NCBI GenBank assembly: GCA_022711765.1
Contig: JAKLEB010000002.1
Location: 1,432,620 to 1,496,619 of the forward strand
DNA from: Candidatus Krumholzibacteriota bacterium
GTDB taxonomy: Bacteria; Krumholzibacteriota; Krumholzibacteriia; LZORAL124-64-63
Direction of reading: 5' to 3'
Length of the DNA: 64,000 bases
Notes under the pieces: generated by a model
Databases searched by the model: none
What the model saw: the letters and a program-made list of their open reading frames with translations, nothing else
What the model was told of the DNA's origin: nothing
Translations under genes and position numbers: made by a program
Shown here: positions 24,816 through 34,150 of the stretch, piece by piece
Layout of the letters: each line of letters opens with the position of its first letter
Position numbering within the stretch: the stretch's first letter is position 1

Positions 24816-27398
24816 TTGGCCAGGCGAACGCGGCCCCGCGGGTCGAACCCTGCCACCCCCACGACCCCGGCGCCGGCCCCGTCCGCGGTGACCGAGAGGT
24901 TGCGCCCGTGGCTGCCGGTCGCCTGCGTGCTGGCGCTGCTCGGGATCCTCTTTCCCGAGGCGATGTTCCAGGCCCAGGTCTTCGGGGCCGCCGACACGGC
25001 CGCGTCGGAGGCCTTCCGCCAGGTCGGCGACGCGTCCCGGCGGCAGGGCGACTACCCGCTGTGGAATCCCTTCATCTTCGGCGGCATGCCGACCTTCGGA
25101 TCGCTCGCCTACACCCTGGGAGTATACCCGCCGACCGTCGTCCTCGAGTGGCTCCAGGGGCTGGGCCTGCCGCCGCTCACCTGGCTGCTCGCGCACCTGC
25201 TCTTCGGCGGACTCGGCATGTGGTGGTTGCTCGGGCGCTGGCGCGCGCCCGCCGGCGCGCGCCTGGTGAGCGTGGTCCTCTGGCTCTGGTTCGCCTGCGT
25301 GGTCGCCTGGAGCGTCCACGGCCACGGCTCGAAGGCGGGCGCAGCCATGTACCTGCCGTGGCTGGTCGGGTTTGCCTGGTCGATCCTGACGAGCGGCAGC
25401 CTGCGGGCGACCGCATTCGCGGGGCTGCTGCTGGGGCTGCAGTTCCTGCGCGGCCACCCGCAGATCAGCTACTACACCCTGCTGCTGCTCGGCTTCCTCA
25501 CGGTCTGGCACCTCGCCTGGCCGCTCGGCGACGATCCGCGGCCGCCGTTCGCCTGCCGGGCGCGGCGAGGCGTCCTGGTCGCGGTGGCGATCGCGATCGG
25601 CTTCGCGATCGGGGCCGCGCTGCTGCTCCCGGTCCACGACTACGCGGCGATCTCGACCCGCGGCGAGGGCGGAGCCAGCGGCGGCGGGCGCACCGCCTAC
25701 GACTACGCGACCGACTGGAGCCTCGGCCCCGAGGATCTCGCCGCCGGCGTCCTGCCCGCGGCCGCGGGTTTCGGCCGGGCCACGTATCTCGGCCGCATGC
25801 CGTTCAACGATTATCCCAACTACTTCGGACCGCTCGTGCTGGCCCTCGCCGCCGCCGCGTGGCTCACCGGACGGCGGCGCCTGGTGCTCGGGCTCGGCGC
25901 CGGCGCGCTGCTCTCCGTCCTGCTCGCGATGGGGCGGTTCAGTCCCGGCATCTATCAGCTCTGCTATCACGCCCTCCCGTATTTCGACAAATTCCGGGTC
26001 CCCTCGATGATCATGATCGTCGCGGCGCTCGTCGTGGCGATCCTGGCCGGCCTCGGCGCCGGGGCGCTGGCCGACGACCGGGGCGAGCGCTCGCGGTTGC
26101 TGCGGCGCGCGGCGATCGGGCTGCTCGCTGCCGGCGGTCTCTGCCTGGTCGCGGGCGCGGCGGAGCTCGCGGCGGGCGGCTACCGCGGAGCGCTCGCCGC
26201 GCTGGCCGCGAAGAGCGGCAAGCAAGGCGCTCCGGCCATCCTCGACGCGGCGTGGACGTTGCATCGCTCCTTCCTCGTGCGCGGCGGCCTGGTGCTGATG
26301 GCGGCCGGCGGTGCGGCGCTCCTCGCGAGCCGGCGGCCCGACTTCCGGAGGCGCGGCCTGCTGCCGGTGCTGGCGGCGCTCGTCGCGATCGACCTCGGCG
26401 GGGTCGCGCACCTGGTGGCCCATCCGGAGGCGGGGCTGGTCGAGGTCGTCCGGGGTCCCGACGGCGCCGGCCGGCTCGCGCCGTCGGCGCCGCTCGCGCG
26501 GCCCTGGCAGGGGCCGGCGCCGCGGCAGGTCCCGGCGGATCTCGCCGGCGCCCTGCAGTCGGCGGTGGGCAGCGGCCGGCTGCTCCCGCTCGGCGGTGAC
26601 GCCGCCAGCAACGCGTACATGACGGTGGGCGTCCGTTCGCTGGGCGGCTACCACCCGGCCAAGCCGGCCGCGGCGGAGGCCGTCCGCACCCGTCTGTTCG
26701 GCGGCATGCCGGCGGGGCGCATCGCGCGCTGGCTCGCCGCCACGGCGGTCACGTATCCCGATCGGCTCCCGCCGGAGGCCCTCGACCTGCTGCGGCAGAA
26801 CGGACTGGACCTCGATCCGGCGGGCGTCGCGGCCGGCGGGACGATGGTCTACACCCTGCGCGACCCGCTGCCCCGGGCGCGCCTGGTGGACTCCTGGCGG
26901 CCTGCGCCACCGTCGCCCGGCGGAGACGCCCTGGCCTCCTTCCTGGACGACGTCCAGGACGGCCGCCACGAGCCGGGGAGCCAGGTCGTGCTGGAGCGGG
27001 AGCCGCGGCCGCAACCGCAGGCGGGGCCACAGCCGCTGCCCACGCCCGAATTCGTGCGGGACGATCTGAACGAGGTCGTTCTGCGAGTGGACTGCCCGCG
27101 ACCGGCCCTGCTCTTGCTGGCGGACCTCTGGGCTCCCGGCTGGCGGGTGGCGGTCGACGGGGAGCCGGCGCCGCTTCTGCGGGCCGACCTCATCCTGCGG
27201 GCGGTCGCGCTCGACGCGGGCGTCCACGAGATCCGGTTCGCGTACCGCGATCGTGCCCTGACCCGGGGTCTGGCCCTGACCGCCATCGGGATGCTCGGCG
27301 TCCTGATCCTGCTGGTCGTATCCTGGAGACGGAACGGGGCCGCCGTTGCCGTCGTTCGCGAGGAGGGCGAAGACAGCCGCCATGAAGACGTCCACTAG
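24816..27398 (+). CDS. YfhO-family GT-C membrane protein
   Basis: An 860-residue polytopic protein with 12 or more helices in its first two thirds. The long external loop after helix 1 carries DTAASEAFRQVGDASRRQGDYPLWNPFIFGG, containing the acidic residues and the PLWNP motif typical of YfhO. A soluble C-terminal beta-rich region begins near residue 600. B. subtilis YfhO attaches sugars from undecaprenyl phosphate to lipoteichoic acid; in a Gram-negative organism the acceptor must be different. A TTG start at 24816 is preferred because AAGGAG lies 7 bases upstream and no better start is in frame. It overlaps the Dpm1-like gene by 17 bases. Confidence 0.84.
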   Translation: MARRTRPRGSNPATPTTPAPAPSAVTERLRPWLPVACVLALLGILFPEAMFQAQVFGAADTAASEAFRQVGDASRRQGDYPLWNPFIFGGMPTFGSLAYTLGVYPPTVVLEWLQGLGLPPLTWLLAHLLFGGLGMWWLLGRWRAPAGARLVSVVLWLWFACVVAWSVHGHGSKAGAAMYLPWLVGFAWSILTSGSLRATAFAGLLLGLQFLRGHPQISYYTLLLLGFLTVWHLAWPLGDDPRPPFACRARRGVLVAVAIAIGFAIGAALLLPVHDYAAISTRGEGGASGGGRTAYDYATDWSLGPEDLAAGVLPAAAGFGRATYLGRMPFNDYPNYFGPLVLALAAAAWLTGRRRLVLGLGAGALLSVLLAMGRFSPGIYQLCYHALPYFDKFRVPSMIMIVAALVVAILAGLGAGALADDRGERSRLLRRAAIGLLAAGGLCLVAGAAELAAGGYRGALAALAAKSGKQGAPAILDAAWTLHRSFLVRGGLVLMAAGGAALLASRRPDFRRRGLLPVLAALVAIDLGGVAHLVAHPEAGLVEVVRGPDGAGRLAPSAPLARPWQGPAPRQVPADLAGALQSAVGSGRLLPLGGDAASNAYMTVGVRSLGGYHPAKPAAAEAVRTRLFGGMPAGRIARWLAATAVTYPDRLPPEALDLLRQNGLDLDPAGVAAGGTMVYTLRDPLPRARLVDSWRPAPPSPGGDALASFLDDVQDGRHEPGSQVVLEREPRPQPQAGPQPLPTPEFVRDDLNEVVLRVDCPRPALLLLADLWAPGWRVAVDGEPAPLLRADLILRAVALDAGVHEIRFAYRDRALTRGLALTAIGMLGVLILLVVSWRRNGAAVAVVREEGEDSRHEDVH

Positions 27399-28125
27399 AA
27401 CACCCGACCGGGCGCGGATCGAGCGGCCGGTCGTCGTCGTACCGACCTACAACGAGCGCGAGAACATCGGGCGATTGATCCCGCAGATCCTGGCCCAGGA
27501 TCCGCGGCTCTCGGTGCTGGTGGTGGATGACAACTCTCCCGACGGGACCGCCGACGTGGTCCGGCGTCTCCCCGATTTCGGCGGTCGGGTGCACCTGTTG
27601 CTGCGCGAGCGGAAGGAAGGTCTGGGACCGGCCTATCGCGCCGGCTTCCAGTGGGTGCTCGCCAACACCGACCACGACGCGATCTTCGAGATGGACGCCG
27701 ACTTCAGCCACGATCCCGCGGCGTTGCCGCAGTTCCTGCGGGAGATCGCGGTTTGCGACCTCGTGGTGGGCAGCCGGTACCTGCGCGGGATCACCGTGGT
27801 GAACTGGCCGCTCAGCCGCCTGATCCTGTCGGTCGGCGCCAACATCTACGCGCAGAAGATCACTGGCCTGCCAATCAAGGACTGCACCGGCGGTTTCAAG
27901 TGCTTCCGGCGCGCGGTCCTCGAGGCGATCCCGCTGGGCAGGATCGGCAGCGACGGCTACAGCTTCCAGATCGAGATGAACTACCACGTCTGGAAGCGGG
28001 GCTATCGGATCAAGGAGATCCCCATCATGTTCGTGGATCGGCAGGTGGGGCAGAGCAAGATGTCGCGCCGCATCATCTGGGAGGCGGCGTGGAAGGTCTG
28101 GTTCCTGCGCCTCAAGAAGCTGTAG
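27382..28125 (+). CDS. Polyprenol monophosphomannose synthase-like GT2 (Dpm1 family)
   Basis: A 247-residue soluble GT2 resembling dolichol-phosphate mannose synthase and actinobacterial Ppm1 catalytic domains. Motifs are VVPTYNERENIGRLIPQIL, VVDDNSPDGTADVV, GLGPAYRAGFQW and EMDADFSHDP (D105, D107), with the conserved GSRYLRG and DCTGGFKCFRR. There is no C-terminal helix, as in soluble Dpm1 types. It should load mannose (or a related sugar) from GDP-Man onto polyprenyl phosphate. With a DUF2723 protein in the same cluster this hints at O-mannosylation. The ATG at 27382 is assumed although the AGGAGG upstream is 15 bases away; a TTG at 27346 is an alternative. Confidence 0.86.
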   Translation: MKTSTRTPDRARIERPVVVVPTYNERENIGRLIPQILAQDPRLSVLVVDDNSPDGTADVVRRLPDFGGRVHLLLRERKEGLGPAYRAGFQWVLANTDHDAIFEMDADFSHDPAALPQFLREIAVCDLVVGSRYLRGITVVNWPLSRLILSVGANIYAQKITGLPIKDCTGGFKCFRRAVLEAIPLGRIGSDGYSFQIEMNYHVWKRGYRIKEIPIMFVDRQVGQSKMSRRIIWEAAWKVWFLRLKKL

Positions 28126-28136
28126 CGAGGATCAAC

Positions 28137-30239
28137 TTGGCGGTCCGCCTCGGCATCGTCATCGTCCACTACAACACGCCCGAGGACCTCGCGCGCTGCC
28201 TGCGCTCGCTGCAGGATCACGCGCCCACCTGCTCTCACGAGGTGGTGGTGGTCGACAACGCCAGCAGCGCGCCCGGCCTCGACGACCTGCAGCTGCGGCA
28301 TCCGGACGTGCGGTGGCTCCTCAACACCGAGAACCGCGGCTACGGGCGGGGCTGCAACCAGGGGCTGGCGGCCGTGGCGGCCGATTATCACCTGATCCTC
28401 AATCCGGACATCGTGGTCCAGCCCGGGGCGCTGGACGCGTTGCTCGACTTCGCCGATCGCCATCCGCGCGCCGGCCTGATCGGTCCCCAGCTCCTGAACG
28501 AGGACGGGACGATCCAGGAATCCTGCCGGCGCTTCTACACGTTCTGGACCCTGGTGTTGCGCCGCACGCCGCTCGCGAGGCTCGCCCGCAACAGCCGGAT
28601 CGTCCAGCGCCACCTGATGCGCGATTTCGACCACGAGTCCGTCCGGCCCGTCGACTGGGTGCTCGGCGGCTGCCTGCTCGTGCGGCGCGAGGCGCGCGAT
28701 CGCTGCGGTCCGATGGACGAGCGGTTCTTCCTCTACTTCGAGGATGTCGACTGGTGCTACCGGATGTGGCGGTCCGGTTTCGAGGTCGTCTACTTCCCCG
28801 GCGCGCGGTTCGTGCATCGCCATCGCCGCGCGAGCGCGCGCGGCACGTTCACCCGCAGCTTCTGGCTGCACCTCGCGAGCCTGATCTCGTACTACGAGAA
28901 GTGGAGCATGCTCGTGTACGCGGTCAAGAAGTGGCGGCGACCCCTGGAGGTCGCGCTGCACTGGTCGCTGGACATGGCGTTGCTCGCGGTCGCCCTGCTC
29001 GGCGCGTACGGGCTGCGCGACGTGGGCCAGCCCCTCTTCGCCACGGAGCTGCTCCCGCTGTCCTGGTATCGGGGCTGGCTGGTCTACGCGGGGATCCTGG
29101 TCACCGTGGCGTTCGTGCTGCTGGGACGCTACCGGACGACCGGGCTGCGCGCCGGACCCGACTGGGGCGCGCACCTCAAGCAGGTGGGGCTCGTGACGCT
29201 GCTCCTGCTGGCAGGCTCGTACCTCGGCCGGCAGGAAGTGATGAGCCGCGCCGTGCTGCTCGTCCTGCTCGTGCTGTACTCGGGACTGACGATCTGGGCG
29301 AGCGCCGTGATCGGTCGCCTCCATCGCCGTCTCGAGGAGGGCTACCTGGCGCTCGAGCGCACGCTACTGGCCGGACCGCGGACCGTGGTGGCCGGCTGGC
29401 TCGCCGCGAGCGGCGATCTGCGCCGGCTGGCCGCGGACCCGGTCGGGTACGTGACGGACGAGCCGGCGCCGCCCGGGGGCCATCTCGCGATCGGGGTCGG
29501 CGACGTGCCGTGGCTGGGCACGTGGGCCGAACTGCCGGACCTGGTGGACCGGTTCCGGGTCTCCCAGGTCGTGTTCTGGCAGCAACCCGGCGACGACGTC
29601 CAGATCCGCGCGATCCTGGTCAAACTGCGTCGCCTGCGCATCCGCCTGCGGTGGATCCTGGCGGACGCGTGGTTGCTGGCCGCCGGCGCGCGCGCCGAGA
29701 CGTTCGGCGCCGCCGAGAGCGGCGTGCTCGATCCGGACGACGGCGGGACCCTGAGTCGCCTCGCGCTTCGCCCGCTCGCGGTGCTCGTGGCGGCCCCGCT
29801 CCTGCTGGTCGCCGGTCTGCTGGCCGCGCCGCGCTGGCTCCGGCTGCGCAGCGGCGCGTGGCGCTGGGAATTGGTCGACTTGGGCGGGATCGCCGCGCAT
29901 AATGACCGGGTCGCCATCCTGTGCGACCGGCAGGGCAGGACCTTGCCGTTGTGGTGGCAGTCGGGTCTCGCGTTCGCCTTGCTGCGCGGGCGCGTGGGCG
30001 TGGTCGGCGCTAGGCTGGGAGCGGCTGGCGGCGCCGGCGACACGGCGGCGGCGCTGCGCGACGCGGACAGTGCCGTGCCCGGCCTGACCGGTCGCTGGGC
30101 TCGTGACGCCGGTGGCGGCGCGCGTCAGCGCCGGATGCTGACCGAGTTCCTCCTGAACCCCGGGGGATGGACGCAACGCGCCGGCGACGGTGGGATCGAT
30201 CGATCCCGCGGTCGCGGGCAGGAGGTCGAGGACCCATGA
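28137..30239 (+). CDS. GT2 glycosyltransferase fused to a degenerate WbaP-like sugar transferase
   Basis: A 700-residue fusion. Residues 1-265 are a WbbL-like GT2: IVIVHYNTPEDLARC, VVDNASS, NPD (89-91) and FFLYFEDVDWCYRMWRSG. From about 270 the protein becomes membrane-associated with 4 helices. A Rossmann-like CoA_binding_3-type part follows (VVFWQQPGDDVQIRAILVKL) and ends in another helix (about 540-565) and a tail containing LLRGRVGVVGARL and PGLTGRW. These tail motifs mirror the LxGxMSLVGPRP and PGLTG motifs of polyprenyl-phosphate hexose-1-phosphate transferases. The catalytic KFRSM...D-E block of that family is missing, so the second half is probably inactive and serves as a scaffold or lipid-binding unit. 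A TTG start has GCGAGGA about 6 bases upstream. The stop overlaps the next gene. Confidence 0.75.
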   Translation: MAVRLGIVIVHYNTPEDLARCLRSLQDHAPTCSHEVVVVDNASSAPGLDDLQLRHPDVRWLLNTENRGYGRGCNQGLAAVAADYHLILNPDIVVQPGALDALLDFADRHPRAGLIGPQLLNEDGTIQESCRRFYTFWTLVLRRTPLARLARNSRIVQRHLMRDFDHESVRPVDWVLGGCLLVRREARDRCGPMDERFFLYFEDVDWCYRMWRSGFEVVYFPGARFVHRHRRASARGTFTRSFWLHLASLISYYEKWSMLVYAVKKWRRPLEVALHWSLDMALLAVALLGAYGLRDVGQPLFATELLPLSWYRGWLVYAGILVTVAFVLLGRYRTTGLRAGPDWGAHLKQVGLVTLLLLAGSYLGRQEVMSRAVLLVLLVLYSGLTIWASAVIGRLHRRLEEGYLALERTLLAGPRTVVAGWLAASGDLRRLAADPVGYVTDEPAPPGGHLAIGVGDVPWLGTWAELPDLVDRFRVSQVVFWQQPGDDVQIRAILVKLRRLRIRLRWILADAWLLAAGARAETFGAAESGVLDPDDGGTLSRLALRPLAVLVAAPLLLVAGLLAAPRWLRLRSGAWRWELVDLGGIAAHNDRVAILCDRQGRTLPLWWQSGLAFALLRGRVGVVGARLGAAGGAGDTAAALRDADSAVPGLTGRWARDAGGGARQRRMLTEFLLNPGGWTQRAGDGGIDRSRGRGQEVEDP

Positions 30240-32671
30240 TGGCAATCCACAGGCGCGGGCTCTGCGGCGCGCTGCTGGCAACCTTCCTGGCGGTCGTCGC
30301 GGCGGCCCAGACGCCGTCGTTCGAGTCGGCCGTCACCGGTCAGCGGATCACCTGCGCCGAGTACGCCGGCGGTCTCGTGTTCGCGGGCCTGCCCAAGGGC
30401 GGGCTGGTCGCGTGGGATCCGGACAGCGGCGAGGTCGCGCGCGAGTACACGCGCGCCGCCGGCCTCGGCGGCCACTTCGTCAAGGCGATCGCCTGGTCCG
30501 GCGAGCAGGTCTGGGTCGCGACCGCGGACGGCGGACTGACGGCGATCAACGATCCCGGCGGATCCCGGGAATCGCTGCGGGTCTTCAGCAGCGCCCTCTC
30601 GTCGCTCAAGGTGACCGCGGTGGCGGGCCAGGTCGTGGGAACCTCGGAACGCGTCTGGTACGGCACGGACGGAGACGGGATCGGCGAGATCGTCAGCGGG
30701 CTGTCGGGCGCGTTCTACACCACGCTCGACGGGCTGATCGACGACGTCGTCGACGCGATCGCGCTGTCCGGCGACCTGCTGCTCGTCGCCACGCCGGTCG
30801 GGGTCTCCCGCTTCGCCGAGAATGGATTCACCAGTTATCCGTACGCCAATCCCGCGACCGACGCCATCAGCAGCCTCGCGGTCGGCCCGGGGGGTGTGAT
30901 CCTGGCCGCGACTCCGCAGGGCGTCGAGCAGTGGAACGACGAGACCCGGACCTGGGACACCTTCTTCGGGACCGCCAATTTCGTGGATCTCGCCGTCGAT
31001 GGCGACGCCGTCTGGGCGCTCACCAACGGGGAGACGCTGATGCGGATCGAGGGCGGCATCGGGGTCGCCCAGGCTCTGCCGGTCGCTCCGGCCGGCGAAC
31101 AGCGGGTGACGGCGACCGTCGTGGCGGCCGCTGGCCGCGCGTGGGTCGGCGGCATGCTCCGCACCGTCGGCCTGGTGCCGGCCGGCTCGCTGGCCTCCCG
31201 GCCCTGGCTCGCGCCGGCCGGCAACGCGGGCGCTCCGTTGAACGTCCTCGATACCTGCCAGATCGGCGTTGCGGGCGGCTTCGACGGCGTGGCCATCGAC
31301 GGGCTCGGCCGGGCCTGGCTCGGCGACCGCGATGGCGATGGGCTCGCGAGTCCCCTGGACGATGGCTGGTACAACGTCTCCAGGCTCGCGACGGCCCTGA
31401 ACGACTCCAGCGGACTGTACAATTACAGCGGCAACCTGCTGGCGATGACCCGCGACGGTCCGAGCGTCTGGTTCTGCGAGTTCGCGACCGGCGCGGTGCG
31501 ATTCCGGCCGGCCGAGGCCCCGGGCGGCCAGGAGGAGTGGCTCCTGCTGTCGCCGGAAGACTCGCCCATGCTCGGCGACTGCTTCGTCAACCTCGCCGTC
31601 CATCCGGATGGCGCGGTCTTCTTCTGCACCGACAACTCCACGCACGGGGGGATCGACAACGGCGAGCTCGGCGTGGACATCCTGTTCGAGCCGGACCGCC
31701 CGCGGGCCGCCACGTCGTGGATGCACCTGTATCCCGCGGTGCTCGGCGGCAACATCATCTGGGCCGTGGGCTTCGAGCGGCGCGACGTCGTCTGGTTCGG
31801 GGTCCGCAACGTCGGCCTGCAGCGATGGGACATCAACGGGCCGCTCGCCGGTCCCGACGACCCGTTGACCTGGAGCGACACCCGCGACGACGAGTGGCTC
31901 GACGAGCCGCTGCTGACGGCGGCCGGCTCCAGCCTGAACCTGGATTCCGCCCACGCCATCCTGCCCGCGGCCGACGGCAGTCTCTGGGTCGGGGGGAGCG
32001 GACTCGTCCATTTCCGCTACGAGCCGGTGCTGGGCCGCGCCATCCTGCTCGGCGAGTGGGAGGAGCGGACCCAGACCTTCGCGACCGGCCTGCTGGGCCA
32101 GACCGTGCTCGGGCTCGGCTTCGACCGCAACGGCCATCTGTGGGCCCTGACGTCGGCGGGTCTCAACCGCCTGCGCCTGACCGAGAACCCGCTCGCGATC
32201 GACGCCTACACGGACCTCGCGACCTACCTCACGCTCGACCCGGCGGTCTACTCGCCCGGGGTGATCACCGCCCTTCCCGGCGGCACGTACCGGCGCCTGG
32301 ACATGGCGGCCGACGGTACCAGGCTCGTCCTGAGCAGCGACCTCGGTGGGGCCGTGGTCGAGATCCCGGCCGCCGGCGCGGTCGACGAGGGCTCCCTCGA
32401 ACGCGCCTATCTCTTCCCGAATCCGTTCCCCGGCGACAGCGGCGCCCAGCGGCTGAACCTCGGTGGGCTCGAGCTCGCAGGCGGGACGGCGGACGTCACG
32501 ATCCTGAATCTCGAGGGCCAGGTCGTCTACCAGGTGCGGGGTCTGGACGATCTCGCCGGCGTCTGGGACGGCCGCAATCGCCAGGGGCGGAAGGTCGCCG
32601 CGGGCCTCTATCTCGTCGAGCTCACGTTCGGCGGGACGACGGTGGTGCGGACCCTGGCCGTCACGTACTAG
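30236..32671 (+). CDS. Secreted beta-propeller protein with C-terminal FlgD/T9SS-like domain
   Basis: An 811-residue exported protein. A signal peptide occupies residues 1-24 (AAQT cleavage region). Repeated blades with WVATADGGLTAIND, VWYGTDGDGIGEI and LWVGGSGLVHF signatures resemble the two-component-regulator propellers seen in secreted FCB-group proteins. The last 90 residues contain YLFPNPF, VTILNLEGQVVY, GVWDGRNRQGRKVAAGLYLVEL: the FlgD Ig-like fold that also forms type-IX secretion sorting domains. It overlaps the upstream gene (ATGA) and is embedded in the glycan cluster. It could be a cell-surface protein glycosylated by neighbouring enzymes or a surface sensor; no enzymatic motif is seen. 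Confidence 0.75.
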   Translation: MMAIHRRGLCGALLATFLAVVAAAQTPSFESAVTGQRITCAEYAGGLVFAGLPKGGLVAWDPDSGEVAREYTRAAGLGGHFVKAIAWSGEQVWVATADGGLTAINDPGGSRESLRVFSSALSSLKVTAVAGQVVGTSERVWYGTDGDGIGEIVSGLSGAFYTTLDGLIDDVVDAIALSGDLLLVATPVGVSRFAENGFTSYPYANPATDAISSLAVGPGGVILAATPQGVEQWNDETRTWDTFFGTANFVDLAVDGDAVWALTNGETLMRIEGGIGVAQALPVAPAGEQRVTATVVAAAGRAWVGGMLRTVGLVPAGSLASRPWLAPAGNAGAPLNVLDTCQIGVAGGFDGVAIDGLGRAWLGDRDGDGLASPLDDGWYNVSRLATALNDSSGLYNYSGNLLAMTRDGPSVWFCEFATGAVRFRPAEAPGGQEEWLLLSPEDSPMLGDCFVNLAVHPDGAVFFCTDNSTHGGIDNGELGVDILFEPDRPRAATSWMHLYPAVLGGNIIWAVGFERRDVVWFGVRNVGLQRWDINGPLAGPDDPLTWSDTRDDEWLDEPLLTAAGSSLNLDSAHAILPAADGSLWVGGSGLVHFRYEPVLGRAILLGEWEERTQTFATGLLGQTVLGLGFDRNGHLWALTSAGLNRLRLTENPLAIDAYTDLATYLTLDPAVYSPGVITALPGGTYRRLDMAADGTRLVLSSDLGGAVVEIPAAGAVDEGSLERAYLFPNPFPGDSGAQRLNLGGLELAGGTADVTILNLEGQVVYQVRGLDDLAGVWDGRNRQGRKVAAGLYLVELTFGGTTVVRTLAVTY

Positions 32672-32683
32672 GAAGGACCGCAG

Positions 32684-34150
32684 TTGGCTGCTCGCGGAAA
32701 GAGGGCCCGCACGAGGCTCCTGATCGTGGGGGCCGGTTCTGCCGGCCGGTCGCTCGCCGACGAGATGCGCGCCGCGACCGACCTGGGTCTGCAGCCGGTG
32801 GGCTTCGTCGACGACGATCCCGCGCTGCAGGGCACGCTGGTCGCCGACTTGCCGGTGCTCGGCGGCACGCAGGAGCTGGTCGCGGCGGCGCGGCAGGTCG
32901 ACGCGGGCGAGATCCTCATCGCCATCCCGTCGGCGCGCGGCTCGGTGATCCGTCGCCTCGTCCTCCTGTGCAAGCGCGCGGGATTGCCGTTCCGGATCGT
33001 GCCCGGCCTGCGCGCGATCATCGAGGGCGACGTCAGTTTCAAGCAGGTCCGCGCGGTCGCGCCGGAGGATCTGCTCGGGCGCGAGACGGTGACCTTCCAG
33101 GCCGGGCGCGCCCGCGAGGTCGTGGCCGGCAGATCGGTGATGGTCACCGGCGCCGGCGGGTCCATCGGGGGCGAGCTCTGCCGCCAGCTCGTGAAGCTCG
33201 AGCCCGCCGAGCTGCTGCTGCTCGGGCGCGGCGAGAACAGCATCTTCGAGATCCACGGCGAGCTCGCGGCTGCCGGCGGCGCCACGCGCCTCGTCCCGTT
33301 GATCTGCGACGTCCGCGACTCGGCGCGGTTGACGGTGCTGGCCGGGCGGCACCGCCCGGCGCTGATCCTCCACGCCGCCGCCCACAAGCACGTCCCGCTG
33401 ATGGAAGAGAACCCCGAAGAAGCGACAGTCGTCAACGCCGGCGGCACGGCCAACGTCATCGCCTTCGCGAGGCGCGTCGGCGCGGAGCGTTTCGTGCTGA
33501 TCAGCACCGACAAGGCCGCCGAGCCGTGCAGCGTCATGGGCGCCACGAAGAAAGTGGCCGAGCTGCTGGTGCGCCATGCGCAGACTCTCGACGGCTCCAC
33601 GCGGTTCATGACCGTCCGCTTCGGCAACGTGCTCGGCAGCCGCGGATCCGTCGTGCCCTTCTTCATGCAGCGCATGGCGGCCGGCCGCCCCTTGCCGGTC
33701 ACCCACGAAGCGATGACGCGCTACTTCATGACGATCCGCGAGGCGGCCCTCCTCGTCATCGAGGCGATGGTGCTCGGCGAGCGCGGCGCCACCTACATCC
33801 TGGAGATGGGCGAGCCGGTCCCGATCCTCGAACTGGCGCGCAACCTGCTCGCGCTCTCGGGATTCGGTCCGGATGACGGCGGGCCGGGGATCGAGATCGT
33901 CGGCATGCGGCCGGGCGAGAAGCTCCACGAATCGCTGCTGGACGCGGGGGAGACGCTCGAGCCCAGCCCGAGTCCGCTCATCCACCGCGCGCGGTGCAGC
34001 GCGGGCGACCCGACCGCGGCGGTCCGTTGCCTGCCGGACCTGCTGGACCTCGCGGGTCGCGGCGACCGTGACGGCTTGCGGCGGGCGCTGGCTCGCCTGC
34101 TCGACCGCGCGGAACTCGCCGGACAGCCAGTTCCCCGGGGCGGACCGTGA
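32684..34150 (+). CDS. FlaA1/CapD-family nucleotide-sugar 4,6-dehydratase, soluble form
   Basis: A 488-residue protein with two Rossmann folds. The first (LLIVGAGSAGRSL) is the CoA_binding_3-like N-terminal domain; the second has VTGAGGSIGGELCRQL (NAD loop, about 155-162) and the catalytic STDKAAEPCSVMGATKK. Met285 and Lys289 take the place of the usual Tyr-x-x-x-Lys, as in PglF/CapD enzymes. The family's N-terminal membrane helices are absent, so it should be cytoplasmic. It likely converts UDP-GlcNAc to a 4-keto-6-deoxy sugar, the first step to deoxy- or diamino-sugars. A TTG start with GGAAGGA 6 bases upstream is used. The stop overlaps the next start. Confidence 0.85.
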   Translation: MAARGKRARTRLLIVGAGSAGRSLADEMRAATDLGLQPVGFVDDDPALQGTLVADLPVLGGTQELVAAARQVDAGEILIAIPSARGSVIRRLVLLCKRAGLPFRIVPGLRAIIEGDVSFKQVRAVAPEDLLGRETVTFQAGRAREVVAGRSVMVTGAGGSIGGELCRQLVKLEPAELLLLGRGENSIFEIHGELAAAGGATRLVPLICDVRDSARLTVLAGRHRPALILHAAAHKHVPLMEENPEEATVVNAGGTANVIAFARRVGAERFVLISTDKAAEPCSVMGATKKVAELLVRHAQTLDGSTRFMTVRFGNVLGSRGSVVPFFMQRMAAGRPLPVTHEAMTRYFMTIREAALLVIEAMVLGERGATYILEMGEPVPILELARNLLALSGFGPDDGGPGIEIVGMRPGEKLHESLLDAGETLEPSPSPLIHRARCSAGDPTAAVRCLPDLLDLAGRGDRDGLRRALARLLDRAELAGQPVPRGGP

